DNA of 64,000 nucleotides from Epiperipatus broadwayi (taxonomy: Eukaryota; Onychophora; Udeonychophora; Euonychophora; Peripatidae): positions 517,501-581,500 of the forward strand of contig JAQFVV010006508.1 of the NCBI GenBank assembly GCA_028023455.1. Reading direction: 5' to 3'. Positions 1 to 13,633 of the stretch are shown here, one piece after another. How positions within the stretch are numbered: position 1 is the stretch's first letter; each line of letters begins with the position of its first letter. Both the position numbers and the translations under genes were made by a program. The notes beneath the pieces were generated by a model, which saw only the letters and a list, made by a program, of their open reading frames with translations, did not search any database and was not told the origin of the DNA.

Positions 1-2064
1 CCAATGTATTGTACACCACATCCACATATCAATCTATATATAATAGAATTTTGATTAAACTTTGAATTTTGAATTTTAGAATTATTAAGCAATCTATTTA
101 TGTTATTTGTAGAGAAAAAAGCAATATGACACAAACCATTATAAATTTTCCTAATAAACTTGACCTGCTCATCTGATATAAATGGCATTGAAATCCATTT
201 CATTTTGATATCTTTATTTTTAATTTTATTATAGTGTTGATTTCTTTTAAATCCTTTAATAATATTAGCAATTGCATTTTTATAATAACCAATTTTCAAC
301 AAGTCATTAACAAATAAATGTACATTTTTAATTTTATCACAAGAATATTTGCATAATTTTTCATTTCGAAATAAGAATGATTTCAATTCAGACAGCTTAT
401 GACACATAGGTACATGTGATTCATATGGAATAAAACCTCTAGTTTCAATTGGTTTAATTAACATAAGATAATCCAAACTGTAATCATTAAGAGTAACTTG
501 AATATCCAAGAATTTTATGGAATTGTATTTCTCTTTAGTTATAACCCATTTTATATCCTTAATCTCATTTAATTCATTAAATAAATTGACTATTAATTCT
601 TGTTTTCCACAAATAAAAACATCATCCACATATCTATGATATACTTTAATTTCTTGATATTTCAATTGTTTTAAAATTTTACTTTCATATGTTGATATAA
701 CAAAATTACAAATTTGAGCAACAGCAGGAAGACCCATTGGCCAACCAAAATTCATTTTATACTATTCATTATTAAAATTAACATAAATATTTTTATCAAT
801 AAGCTGCAATACTTTTATAATAAAATTTATAATATCAGACTTTACATTTTTTGAAACAAGAGCATTATAAATAATATTAATTGACTCTATTCTATCTATT
901 GATCCATACATTTCATTTATATCAAAAGTACAAATTGTTTAATGTAAATCTATATTTATATTCTTAATTTTATCTACAAAATAAAATGATGATGAAATAG
1001 TATATTCTCCAAAACCTAAAATATCTTGAAGTAATAATTCAATATATCTACATGTTTGATAATAATATGCACCACCAAAATCAACCATCAATCTCAATGG
1101 ATAATTTTCTTTATGTAGCTTTATATTCGAAAATATCCTAGGGCAAATAGCAGATGATGGATATAAGTTATAATATGTATGACTATCAATAGCTTTATTC
1201 TTAGCTTTTTTTAAAATTTCATTTATAAATTTCATGCGAGATGTATCAATATTTATTATTTCACTATTTTGAAATTTAAGCTTTTTCATTTGATCCATAA
1301 CTTTTTCATTATATTTCGCTCTTGTAAACAAACACATACAAAGGCCTTTGTCCTCCTTTAAACACCCTAAGTCATTATTTAATAGGAAACTTTTAAATTT
1401 ATTAATTTGACTTAACCATTTATCATTCCTATTATATTTAAAGTTTTCATTTTTAACTTCTTTAACAATGTTATAACAAATATTCGAATCACACTTAATC
1501 ACACTAAATGAATGTTCTATTGCAGAATTCAATTCAAGATTACAATCTTTCTATCTACTACCAACATATTTCGATCCGAAATTTAAAATATATTTTTTGA
1601 CTGAAATCCAAATTTATACCAGTCAAGTTCACATAATTTTGATCATTCATTTTATCCGGAAAATTTTTATGAAACAAATGTTCAATTTTCTTGTTAAATT
1701 TATCAACATTTTTTAAATAAAATTTATCAAAAATTTTTTGACAAAAACACTTATAGTTAAAACAATCATCACAATTTTTCATCAAAATAAAATGATTTAA
1801 AGCCGTTAAATATTTCCGTTGACGAAATAGCAAACATTTGCATTGCTTAATTATATTCTTTAAAATAATTTCCTTTATAACGTTAGTAATTTTATCTGAT
1901 AATTTGCAAGATTTGTTTATTTTTACTAAACAGCAATTCGGGAAAACTTCTAAATCACGACAGGCATTTAAAAAGTTTAATGTACATTTTAACGTAATAA
2001 TCTTTAACGTTACCTTCCGCCATTCTTTTAAAATCCACATTTTACTTAGAATCTTTAAATCCAT
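1..2064 (-). pseudogene. Penelope-like RT/endonuclease, broken left copy
   Basis: Read on the minus strand from an ATG at 2064, this encodes the PLE N-terminal region with clustered cysteines (CRDLEVFPNCC, NCDDCF) and a VNLTGINLDFSQK segment, then the finger region KLHKENYPLRLMVDFGG, RT core motifs including GWPMGLP and YVDD, and the start of the GIY-YIG domain, which runs off the left edge at position 1. It is dead. A frameshift lies near 1560-1575 and an in-frame TAG near 1551. A TAA at about 939-941 falls where the partner copy has Asp, and a TAG at 762-764 where the partner has Tyr. This copy nevertheless shows the N-terminal part that the right copy lacks. Confidence 0.85.
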
Positions 2065-2092
2065 TATATATGTAATAAATAAAGTTTGATAT
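2065..2092 (-). repeat. Inverted copy of the PLE 3' tail at the head-to-head junction
   Basis: On the minus strand this stretch reads GATATCAAACTTTATTTATT followed by ACATATA. It matches the end of the plus copy's 3' UTR at 3887-3914 with one difference (T/C). It lies directly upstream of the minus copy's ATG, as expected if the minus copy followed the tail of another copy in tandem (a pseudo-LTR), and the plus copy was then joined to it in inverted orientation. Confidence 0.75.
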
Positions 2093-2103
2093 CTGAAAAA
2101 GTT

Positions 2104-3702
2104 ATGGATCAAATGAAAAAGCTTAAATTTCAAAATAGTGAAATAATAAATATTGATACATCTCGCATGAAATTTATAAATGAAATTTTAAAAAAAGCTA
2201 AGAATAAAGCTATTGATAGTCATACATATTATAACTTATATCCATCAACTGCTATTTGCCCTAGGATATTTTCGAATATAAAGCTACATAAAGAAAATTA
2301 TCCATTGAGATTGATGGTTGATTTTGGTGGTGCATATTATTATCAAACATGTAGATATATTGAATTATTACTTCAAAATATTTTAGGTTTTGGACAATAT
2401 TCTATTTCATCATCATTTGATTTTGTAGATAAAATTAAGAATATAAATATAGATTTACATGACATAATTTGTACTTTTGATATAAATGAAATGTATGGAT
2501 CAATAGATAGAATAGAGTCAATTAATACTATTTATAATGCTCTTGTTTCAAAAAATGTAAAGTCTGATATTATAAATTTTATTATAAAAGTATTGAAGTT
2601 TATTGATAAAAATATTTATGTGAATTTTAATAATGAATATTATAAAATGAATTTTGGTTGGCCAATGGGTCTTCCTGCTGTTGCTCAAATTTGTAATTTT
2701 GTTACATCAACATATGAAAGTAAAATTTTAAAACAATTGAAATATCAAGAAATTAAAGTATATCATAGATATGTGGATGATGTTTTTATTTGTGGAAAAC
2801 AAGAATTAATAGTCAATTTATTTAATGAATTAAATGAGATTAAGGATATAAAATGGGTTATAACTAAAGAGAAATACAATTCCATAAAATTATTGGATAT
2901 TCAAGTTACTCTTAATGATTACAGTTTGGATTATCTTATGTTAATTAAACCAATTGAAACTAGAGGTTTTATTCCATATGAATCACATGTACCTATGTGT
3001 CATAAGCTGTCTGGATTGAAATCATTCTTATTTCGAAATGAAAAATTATGCAAATATTCCAGTGATAAAATTAAAAATGTACATTTATTAGTTAATGACT
3101 TGTTAAAAATTGGTTATTATAAAAATGCTATTGCTAATATTATTAAAGGATTTAAAAGAAATCAACACTATAATAAAATTAAAAATAAAGATATCAAAAT
3201 GAAATGGATTTCAATGCCATTTATATCAGATGAGCAGGTCAAGTTTATTAGGAAAATTTATAATAGTTTGTGTCATATTGCTTTTTTCTCTACAAATAAC
3301 ATAAATAGATTGCTTAATAATTCTAAAATTCAAAATTCAAAGTTTAATCAAAATTCTATTATATATAGATTGATATGTGGATGCGGCATGCAATACATTG
3401 GTGAATCTAAGTGTACATTTGAGAAGAGAATAAAAGAACATATGCTTTTATATAATAGAATTCAAAAAGAGAATCAATATGGAACAGATGTAAATAAACC
3501 TTCATCATCTGTTATATTTGATCATAATAAATCTTGTCAATATGGATTTAAATTTTATTATAAAAATATGAAAATTATTCAAATTGAACGTTGTCATAAT
3601 AAACGTAAAATAAAAGAGGCTATGTTGATTTCAAGAAATCGTCAAATGTTAATGAATTGCCAGTCATCAAATGTTAAGATAACAGAATTGTGGGAAATCT
3701 GA
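2104..3702 (+). CDS. Penelope-like reverse transcriptase with C-terminal GIY-YIG endonuclease
   Basis: About 530 codons are open; the first ATG is at 2104, while the frame itself opens at the junction near 2086. Numbered from that opening, the domains in order are: PLE finger motif KLHKENYPLRLMVDFGG (about residues 66-82); RT motif A as CTFDINEMYGSIDR; motif B as GWPMGLPAVAQICNF; catalytic YVDD in YHRYVDDVFICG; LLDIQV after it; then a GIY-YIG domain with CGCGMQYIGES, KRIKEH and a C-terminal KRKIKEAMLI, matching the conserved Tyr, Arg and Glu of PLE endonucleases. The family copies RNA at a nick made by its own endonuclease. The catalytic core is unbroken, but the N-terminal region is missing through 5' truncation, so this copy is probably not autonomous. 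It ends TGA at 3700-3702, followed by a 3' UTR and a TA-rich tail. Confidence 0.85.
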   Translation: MDQMKKLKFQNSEIINIDTSRMKFINEILKKAKNKAIDSHTYYNLYPSTAICPRIFSNIKLHKENYPLRLMVDFGGAYYYQTCRYIELLLQNILGFGQYSISSSFDFVDKIKNINIDLHDIICTFDINEMYGSIDRIESINTIYNALVSKNVKSDIINFIIKVLKFIDKNIYVNFNNEYYKMNFGWPMGLPAVAQICNFVTSTYESKILKQLKYQEIKVYHRYVDDVFICGKQELIVNLFNELNEIKDIKWVITKEKYNSIKLLDIQVTLNDYSLDYLMLIKPIETRGFIPYESHVPMCHKLSGLKSFLFRNEKLCKYSSDKIKNVHLLVNDLLKIGYYKNAIANIIKGFKRNQHYNKIKNKDIKMKWISMPFISDEQVKFIRKIYNSLCHIAFFSTNNINRLLNNSKIQNSKFNQNSIIYRLICGCGMQYIGESKCTFEKRIKEHMLLYNRIQKENQYGTDVNKPSSSVIFDHNKSCQYGFKFYYKNMKIIQIERCHNKRKIKEAMLISRNRQMLMNCQSSNVKITELWEI

Positions 3703-3925
3703 ATTGAACTATGGGTATTGTTAAGGGTTGTCTCATTTTGATTATTCAACGTTATATAGTTGATAAAGACTACAAAGTGTATAGTCGAAAGTACTTCTAA
3801 AAGAATATAATTTATATAAATTATACTGTATTTTGATATATATATATATTGATTTGTATATTACATATATTGTGAAACGAATACAGATATCAAACTTTCT
3901 TTATTACATATATATATATATATAT
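3703..3925 (+). other. PLE 3' UTR and TA tail
   Basis: This is noncoding sequence between the PLE stop codon and the first ribozyme repeat. It contains GAAAGTACTTCTAAAAG, also recognisable in the 3' ends of other PLE families here (near 18510 and 32815), and ends in GATATCAAACTTTCTTTATT followed by (TA)n. PLEs commonly end in A+T-rich simple tails. Confidence 0.6.
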
Positions 3926-4055
3926 GTCAACAGATGGTGTTCTACCAAAAACACCTTTCAAGTGTATGTTTACATAAACATCAGAGCATGCATTCACTAT
4001 CTCTAACTTTAATTCCACTTTCAGACCATGATTTCAAGCTATTTGCTATCGTCAG
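3926..4055 (-). mobile_element. Ribozyme-bearing repeat, unit A
   Basis: Read on the minus strand, the unit starts with a hammerhead-like core (CTGACGA, TAGCAAATAGCTT, GAAA). It continues TGAAAGTGGAATTAAAG and onward, and ends at CACCATCTGTTGACA against the (TA)n tail of the PLE. It is an inverted partner of unit B; together they form a near-perfect palindrome from about 3926 to 4162, with an asymmetric centre near 4024-4056 where the ribozyme core lies. The family recurs at 4464-4617 and, as a relic, at 13441-13545. Confidence 0.7.
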
Positions 4056-4064
4056 TGAATGATC
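4014..4064 (-). ncRNA. Hammerhead-ribozyme-like motif (unit A)
   Basis: On the minus strand the order is CTGACGA (4055-4049, fits the invariant CUGANGA), a stem II hairpin TAGC/AAATA/GCTT, then GAAA (4035-4032), a short stem III (ATC against GGT, one wobble), and TC with predicted cleavage between 4024 and 4023. The bases before the core (TTCA) pair with those after the cleavage site (TGAA), giving four base pairs of stem I. The loop CAAAUAG is the one I recall from the schistosome hammerhead. Weak point: the first stem II pair (10.1-11.1) is U-U instead of the usual strong pair, which should lower activity. Confidence 0.55.
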
Positions 4065-4463
4065 TGAAAGTGGAATTAAAGTTAGAGATAGTGAATGCAT
4101 GCTCTGACATTTATGTAAACATATGCTTGATGGTGTTTTTGGTAGAATGCCATCTGTTGACTTAAATACAAGCATTAGCAAGTTTTTAACTTGTTTTTTG
4201 TTTTTCATAAATGTACCTTTGAGGTCTTTCTAGCAATGATATATATTGCAAAGGCTTCTACTATGTGGTGATGCTGAACTGAGATAAGACCCATGTAGCT
4301 ATCTTGCTTGCTATGCTGAGTTTGAAGACATTACGTGTCTAAATGATTCACGCTTGCAAGCTGAATAAAAACTGTTTCATAAACGCTCAGAGTTTGTGTT
4401 TAGATCTAGTTTCTAAAATTTCTGTCTAACACTGATGATAGCAAATAGCTTGAAATCATGATC
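4056..4463 (+). mobile_element. Ribozyme-bearing repeat, unit B: one full monomer of about 399 bp
   Basis: The segment from the cleavage-equivalent position (after ATC at 4064) to the predicted cleavage site of the next core (after 4463) is 399 bp. It holds the body shared with units A and C (TGAAAGTGGAATTAAAG at the start, the stretch ending CCATCTGTTGAC, then CTTGTTTTTTG), followed by about 225 bp seen nowhere else here, and ends in a complete hammerhead core. Tandem monomers of this size delimited by ribozyme cores match metazoan retrozymes as described. No protein is encoded; the open frame of 75 codons on the minus strand here only follows the palindrome. Confidence 0.6.
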
Positions 4464-4470
4464 TGAAAGT
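4424..4470 (+). ncRNA. Hammerhead-ribozyme-like motif (unit B/C junction)
   Basis: CTGATGA at 4432-4438, stem II hairpin at 4439-4451 (AGC/AAATA/GCT plus a U-U mismatch), GAAA at 4452-4455, then ATCATGAT forming a three-pair stem III with a two-base loop, and C at 4463 as the residue before the cleavage site. So short and self-complementary a stem III is typical of PLE and newt-satellite hammerheads, which are thought to work as dimers. Stem I is weak: only two pairs next to the core, though TCTAAC upstream can pair with GTTAGA 17 bases downstream. All invariant core bases are present, in the right order and spacing. Confidence 0.6.
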
Positions 4471-4617
4471 GGAATTAAAGTTAGAGATAGTGAATGCATG
4501 CTCTGACGTTTATGTAAACATATTCTTGATGGTGTTTTTGGTAGAATGCCATCTGTTGACATAAATACAAGTGTTAGCAAGTTTTTAACTTGTTTTTTTT
4601 CATATATATATATATAG
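4464..4617 (+). mobile_element. Ribozyme-bearing repeat, unit C, 3'-truncated
   Basis: Starts exactly at the predicted cleavage position with TGAAAGTGGAATTAAAG and matches unit B until the T-run after AACTTG. It then ends in CATATATATATA instead of B's continuation. The endpoint at a TA run is shared with unit A and with the relic at 13.5 kb. Confidence 0.65.
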
Positions 4618-4619
4618 TG

Positions 4620-5335
4620 ATTTTAAATAATGAATAAATTTGCAACAATTCTTCTTTAGACAAAAATAGGAAGGTTGATATTATTTGATTGAATGAAAAT
4701 ATTGTTTATAAAAAAAATTACATATAAATTAAATATTTAATATAGTTTTGTTTCTGATTAAAGTATTATTTGAAAGCCTTGACAATCAACATATTATTTT
4801 TCTTAGTTGTTCATATATGTTTAGTGATATTGCTACAAAACATGAAAAAATTCTAATACAGACATTATTAACAAAAGTCAAATGAATGGTTGTTCAGAAG
4901 TTCACCTGAAATTGAAACACCAACAATGTGAGCTGTGATTTACAGAAAGTGAGTTATAGAAATTTTTCTCTTCCACTGTATTATGTTTTCAAAATTTGCA
5001 CTAAATAATAACAATTTCTTTGTACAAAAGACTAATAATATGTGTATAGCAAGTAACCCACATATCATATTTGGTCAGTCAAAATTTTGTTTTCTTTCTT
5101 TACTGATATAGAAACTGTAAGCATGATGTCAACAGAAATGCAGGCATTTGATAGATCTCTGGTGTAGTTTTTTAAAGTATGTCTTCCACAAAAAAATCCC
5201 ATAAAATTTGGATTTTTACAAAGTTTATTAATAACGGTGCATTTATTTATTTATTTATTTTTTATCAATCTCATAATTTTCACAAAGTGATAAAGACAGA
5301 AAATACTCATTGGTATTCAAATATACTTTTATCAG
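4620..5335. other. Intergenic, no firm feature
   Basis: A+T-rich sequence. A possible short exon lies at 5113-5162 (acceptor TGATATAG, frame TVSMMSTEMQAFDRSL, weak GTGTAG donor), which I do not trust alone. A short ATTT run occurs near 5241-5262. Confidence 0.3.
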
Positions 5336-5403
5336 AAAAAATTACTCTGATTCACAAACAAGTCCTTCAATGGAGTTTAAACATAAACATAACATCAGGC
5401 TCG
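5336..5403 (+). other. Candidate exon 1 of an unidentified spliced gene
   Basis: The acceptor is pyrimidine-biased and ends in TTTTATCAG; the donor CTC|GTAAGTAT is near consensus. The 68-bp exon is open in two frames. The more protein-like one reads KNYSDSQTSPSMEFKHKHNI then RL, ending in phase 0. The product is not recognised. Confidence 0.35.
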
Positions 5404-5450
5404 TAAGTATAATATTTTAATTTTTTGAATAATGTTTTAATATTTTTAAG

Positions 5451-5550
<100 letters not shown>

Positions 5551-6196
5551 TTTTAGTTTGTAGTTGGTGTGTGTCTATATAAATTATAAATTTATTTATG
5601 CTCATATAGAATTCATAACTATGATAATTTTCTAAGTTCTAATCCACTTATTTTATAAAAATAAACTTTTTTTCTAAAAATAATGATCCTCAAAAAGTTT
5701 AATAATTTATTATTTATTATTATGTTTATACGGTGTGTTTGTGTTTACAAGTAATGATTTACAAAACTAATAATGAAATCTATAGAAAAATTGCATATGC
5801 ACGCAAATAATCAAATTCTGATTCTTGCCTATGCCTTGATACTCATGCTATGGAGTCACTCTGATTTTGCTATATGTTTCATCACATTATTTTTAAGTCT
5901 ATAGCTAACAAATGTATTATATGCAAATAAATTATATCTATGTAATATAATTATTTTTGGAAAATTAACATAACTGCTGTCATAAAGAATATTAATAACA
6001 TCACTGGTGTGCATAAAGAATATAAACATTACTGATGTACAGAAAAAAATATAAAATGAAGAGATGAAACTCATTTTATCAGTGATACAGAGAGTAGATT
6101 ACAATTAATAACTTTAGATAGATGACAAATACATATTTATTTTCTGGAAATGATTTGTTTTGTATATTTTATTAGAATTAATCTTTTTCTTTTAGA

Positions 6197-6293
6197 CACC
6201 TTTGACATTTGGTAACTTTTGAGGTACAAGATAAAAATGAAGAATTCTTATGTGAATACTTTTGGAGATTCTGATGTTATGGATTATCTCAGG
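6197..6293 (+). other. Candidate exon 2
   Basis: A strong acceptor (TCTTTTTCTTTTAG) precedes and a strong donor (CTCAG|GTAAGAC) follows a 97-bp block. No frame crosses it completely. An ATG at 6237 (context AAAAATGA) opens MKNSYVNTFGDSDVMDYL to the donor, while another frame reads VTFEVQDKNEEFLCEYFW between stops. Either it is a 5' coding exon with its own start codon, a noncoding exon, or a frameshifted pseudogene exon. Confidence 0.35.
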
Positions 6294-7012
6294 TAAGACA
6301 TATTATATATGGTTTGAAAGATAATTTTGTGAGGAATACAAAGAAGTTATTACTGAAGATATAATTTAAACTTTGTCAATGATAAATTAGAAATTATGAA
6401 CAAGCAATAAAGTAATAATAAGTTTAGATGCTGAAAATTTTTTTCCCTTATTTTTTAAATGGTTATCACTATTTGTATTAGGCAAATTGTTTTCCTTATA
6501 TTTTCTAATTTCTATTAATGTATTTTGCTCTAACATAATTATAAGTGAAGTTATTGTGAAAATTGTGTCTCAGGCTATCTTTTTTTAAAAGAAATCAAAA
6601 TGGTGTTTTAGGTCCAAGCAGCTGATTAAATAATTTATTTATATTGATATTAATTCTTGAATAAACTTGCTGTTTATATAGAGCTTATATAATGTTTTTT
6701 ATAAACTACTTTGTTAAGCATAATGTATACATGACATATGGTTTAATATACTTCATACTGAAGAACATCCCAGGTCAATATATTTTGCTCTAGGCACTCA
6801 AGTTATAGGGCAATAAAATAAATTAAGAAAAACACTTTCAATGTTACTTTAGAATAATATGCTGTAGTCGTTATTTTCCAGTATAAAAATATATTTTTTA
6901 ACACAGGTTTTATAAAAAATGTTATATAAATGATGATATGAATGATACCAAATTGGTGGAACTATTTTGGTTTATAGTTCAATATTTATATCACATTGCA
7001 GTTTCATTTCAG

Positions 7013-7080
7013 GAAAAAGTTTTAAATTCAAAGGCCAACTCAGTTATTTGGTGTGGATATTATATATAATGCCGATCAGG
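7013..7080 (+). other. Candidate exon 3
   Basis: Acceptor TTTCATTTCAG and donor GATCAG|GTGAAA bound a 68-bp block. Joined in phase to the ATG frame of the previous candidate it reads R-KKF-stop-IQRPTQLFGVDIIYNADQ, protein-like but with one TAA. Using the AG eleven bases upstream, the joined frame stays open instead. The family is not recognised. Confidence 0.3.
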
Positions 7081-10973
<3,893 letters not shown>

Positions 10974-11062
10974 TAATATTTTTTATTAAAGTGATAAATT
11001 ATATTTATAATTAAAATACTAATTTATGTATATATATAATTTATCACTTTAATAAAAATATT
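10974..11062. repeat. Short palindromic element with 30-bp arms
   Basis: The left arm ATTAAAGTGATAAATTATAT and its flank are mirrored by ATATAATTTATCACTTTAAT. The arms are about 30 bp with a single extra T on the left, separated by about 28 bp of A+T-rich spacer. It may be a tiny MITE-like element or one of the TA-centred palindromes found elsewhere in this window. Confidence 0.6.
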
Positions 11063-12537
11063 AACCTATTTCATCTTAAGAAAAACAATATTTCTTATAA
11101 CAAATACATTATAAAAAACAGAATACAATATATTATTAACTTGCAATGTGCACAGCTTGAAAAAGTTTTTAGTGCAAATTCAGGCTCAGAATAATTCTCT
11201 CACATCTGTTTATTGGATACATTTGACAATAAAAATCTCAACTTTGGTGTCCTTAAATTAATGTAAAGTATAATTGAAATCATTACTTTCCAACATTTTT
11301 TTGTGAATAGTAAATGCATGATGATAAATGGATTCACATTTTGAGAAGATATTCAGTGCACTTGTGCAACTTTCAGCTTTGTATAATTAGAAGCACAACT
11401 TTTTGCATAATTTATTATCATTTTCTATAATTTTTTTGGAAAACTAAATTAAATATTCTTTTTTCAGTAAGTAAACGGTACTTATATATCTTTAAATTGA
11501 TTTGTTTTAGTTAAAAGTTAAACAATTAAACAACCAGAAAATATGTGTTATCAAAACAAAAAAAAAATTCTACTGGCTGTTATGTTACTATAACTTTTGT
11601 TGATTTCTTATGAATGAAATTGTAATAAATGAAATTGTAATATTTTAAAGTTTATTACATTAATATAAGATATTCTTTATCAAACATTATCATTTTTTAA
11701 AACAAATAGTGTATATATTTTTGTTTTTAAAATAGCTTCATTGAGCATAAAGACTAATTTTTTTTAAATTTTCTTTTGAATATTTATTTCTGTCTATAAT
11801 TATATTTGCTCATTTTCAAAATTTATGTATTAATTTTAAAATTATTTTCATTTTTTTACAGTTATGTTTTTTTTTTTTTTAAAAAATTGTAAAAAAAATA
11901 TAAATGTTTAGAATAATAAATTTTGTTGTGCTAAAAATTAAAATGTAAAAAAAAATATCACTTGAATCCCATGATTTTGTTCAAAAGGATTCAGATTAAT
12001 AAAAATCTAACAATAGATTATCTATCTATCTATTGTGTATATGTGAAGACTAGTTTCCTTTCATCCCATTATATATATTGTAACCAAATTAAAGAGTTCA
12101 AAGGATATAACTAAGTAAATTCAAAAATTAAATGATGATCAAAAGATATTATTATATCTGAGTAAAGGAGTTCAAATATCAAAAATTATAAGCCATTGTA
12201 ACATAAATAAAGTTACTCAAAGAAATATTTAAAGGAGTCCAAATAAAAAGATATTACCATACCTGAGTAAAGGAGTCCTTAAAATGATCATAATATTTAA
12301 AAGAAATAAGTAAATTATTAACAAATTCTTAATAACAAGTATTATATGGAAATCACGTATATGAAAATCACGTGAAGTGAGTACACTAGTAATTCAATAA
12401 AATATAACTCAGGTATACAGGCAGTAGATCTTATCCCCTTTCATTTCTTGGTTTGATGTTAAGTGATGATGATTTTTGGTTTATCTTTTCTACATGCACA
12501 TTACTATAAATTTGGCTAGTGACCAAATTGTAATGGC

Positions 12538-12575
<38 letters not shown>

Positions 12576-13440
12576 ACTGGTCAAAACATGTTTATCCATC
12601 TAACATGAGCTGGAATTGAATGAAACATCATTCAAACCCAGTCAGCCTGAGAAGGGACAAACCTAGATTAGATCTTATTTCTCAAGCCCCTGATCGAACA
12701 CCTAATGAATCACATAATAATGATGGCAATTGAGAATTAATTATTAAGTCCAGTCCACTAGAAAATCAAAAGAGACAATAAGACATAATTCAAACAACAT
12801 AAGTGGCTTGAATAATAAAAGATTTAATAAAACATTTAATGAAACAGTAAATTAATTATATATTTCTTTGAATATGCATGCCAAGATGATATACTAGGAG
12901 GTAGTGAGTGACATACAATTGATCATGCTATTATGATTAATGTGCTCTTATGAATAAACAACATATTATTCATAAAAAGGTATATTTGTTGGGTGAGATT
13001 AAGATGCCAATCATTTGATTACAAAACAAACTTATATCATTTTGAATTAACACTTTAGTGGTGTTTCTGAAAGGTGATGATTAATGTACAAATTTATGGA
13101 GCATTCTAGGAATCATATATTACATAACTATTTTCATGCCGTCTCAGTCGTGAAAATCACTAAAATATATTTTACAAATGGTTTACTAATTAAGAATAAT
13201 ATTTGTGAACATTTAATAAAACAACATACATGTAAATCAAGTTTATTTGTTTAGTGAACAAAATATTTTTAACCATTCTTTAAATTCGGATTTAAAAAAA
13301 AAAAAAAAAAGAATGCTTTACTTTTTGAACATATGCATACTCTTAAGTAAATGGGATAAATAATGATGGTGTGATGTTTTAAAAAAGAAAATAATATTAT
13401 TAATTAAACTGATCACTATTAGTGGATATATATATATGAA
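11063..13440. other. A+T-rich region with short imperfect repeats
   Basis: A phrase close to GTAAAGGAGTTC recurs irregularly between about 12090 and 12280. A (TA)n run lies at 12540-12572 and is followed by TTGTACTGG. No coding potential is seen. Confidence 0.4.
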
Positions 13441-13543
13441 AAACAAAAAAAAAAACACAAATTAAAACTTGCTAACGCTTGTATTTATGACAATAAATTG
13501 CGTTCTACCAAAAACACCGCTTGACAGTGAACGCCATCTATTG

Positions 13544-13545
<2 letters not shown>
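13441..13545 (-). mobile_element. Relic of the ribozyme-bearing repeat (3' part)
   Basis: AACTTGCTAACGCTTGTATT and GTTCTACCAAAAACACC match the reverse complement of the distal half of units B and C. The ribozyme core is absent. The fragment ends GCCATCTATTGTCA against a long (TA)n run, the same end point as unit A at 3926. Confidence 0.6.

Positions 13546-13632
<87 letters not shown>
13546..13632. repeat. (TA)n microsatellite
   Basis: About 87 bp of TA abutting the ribozyme-unit relic. Confidence 0.95.

Positions 13633-13633
<1 letters not shown>

Larger units (their letters stand above)
1..3925. mobile_element. Head-to-head inverted pair of Penelope-like elements
   Basis: A minus-strand PLE copy runs from about 2064 leftwards past the window edge, and a plus-strand copy of the same family runs from about 2093 to a 3' tail at 3925. 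The shared arms (1 to about 1315, and about 2093 to 3402) differ at few positions by eye. The plus copy is 5'-truncated where the minus copy's code reads KVMDQMKKLKFQN, so the minus copy's N-terminal region (1316-2064) forms the spacer. Inverted or tandem partial copies joined at a 5' truncation are a known PLE arrangement (pseudo-LTR structures). A 28-bp inverted copy of the 3' tail sits exactly at the junction. Confidence 0.88.

Noticed and set aside
1838-2089. 83-codon plus-strand frame
   Set aside because: Antisense of the PLE N-terminal region in the left copy.
3981-4208. 75-codon minus-strand frame with SMHSLSLTLIPLSDHS
   Set aside because: It lies wholly in the A/B palindrome and reads mirrored codons (the C-terminus echoes the middle); no sign of coding.
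12000-12300. CRISPR-like spaced repeats (GTAAAGGAGT phrases)
   Set aside because: Irregular spacing, imperfect units and a clearly eukaryotic context.
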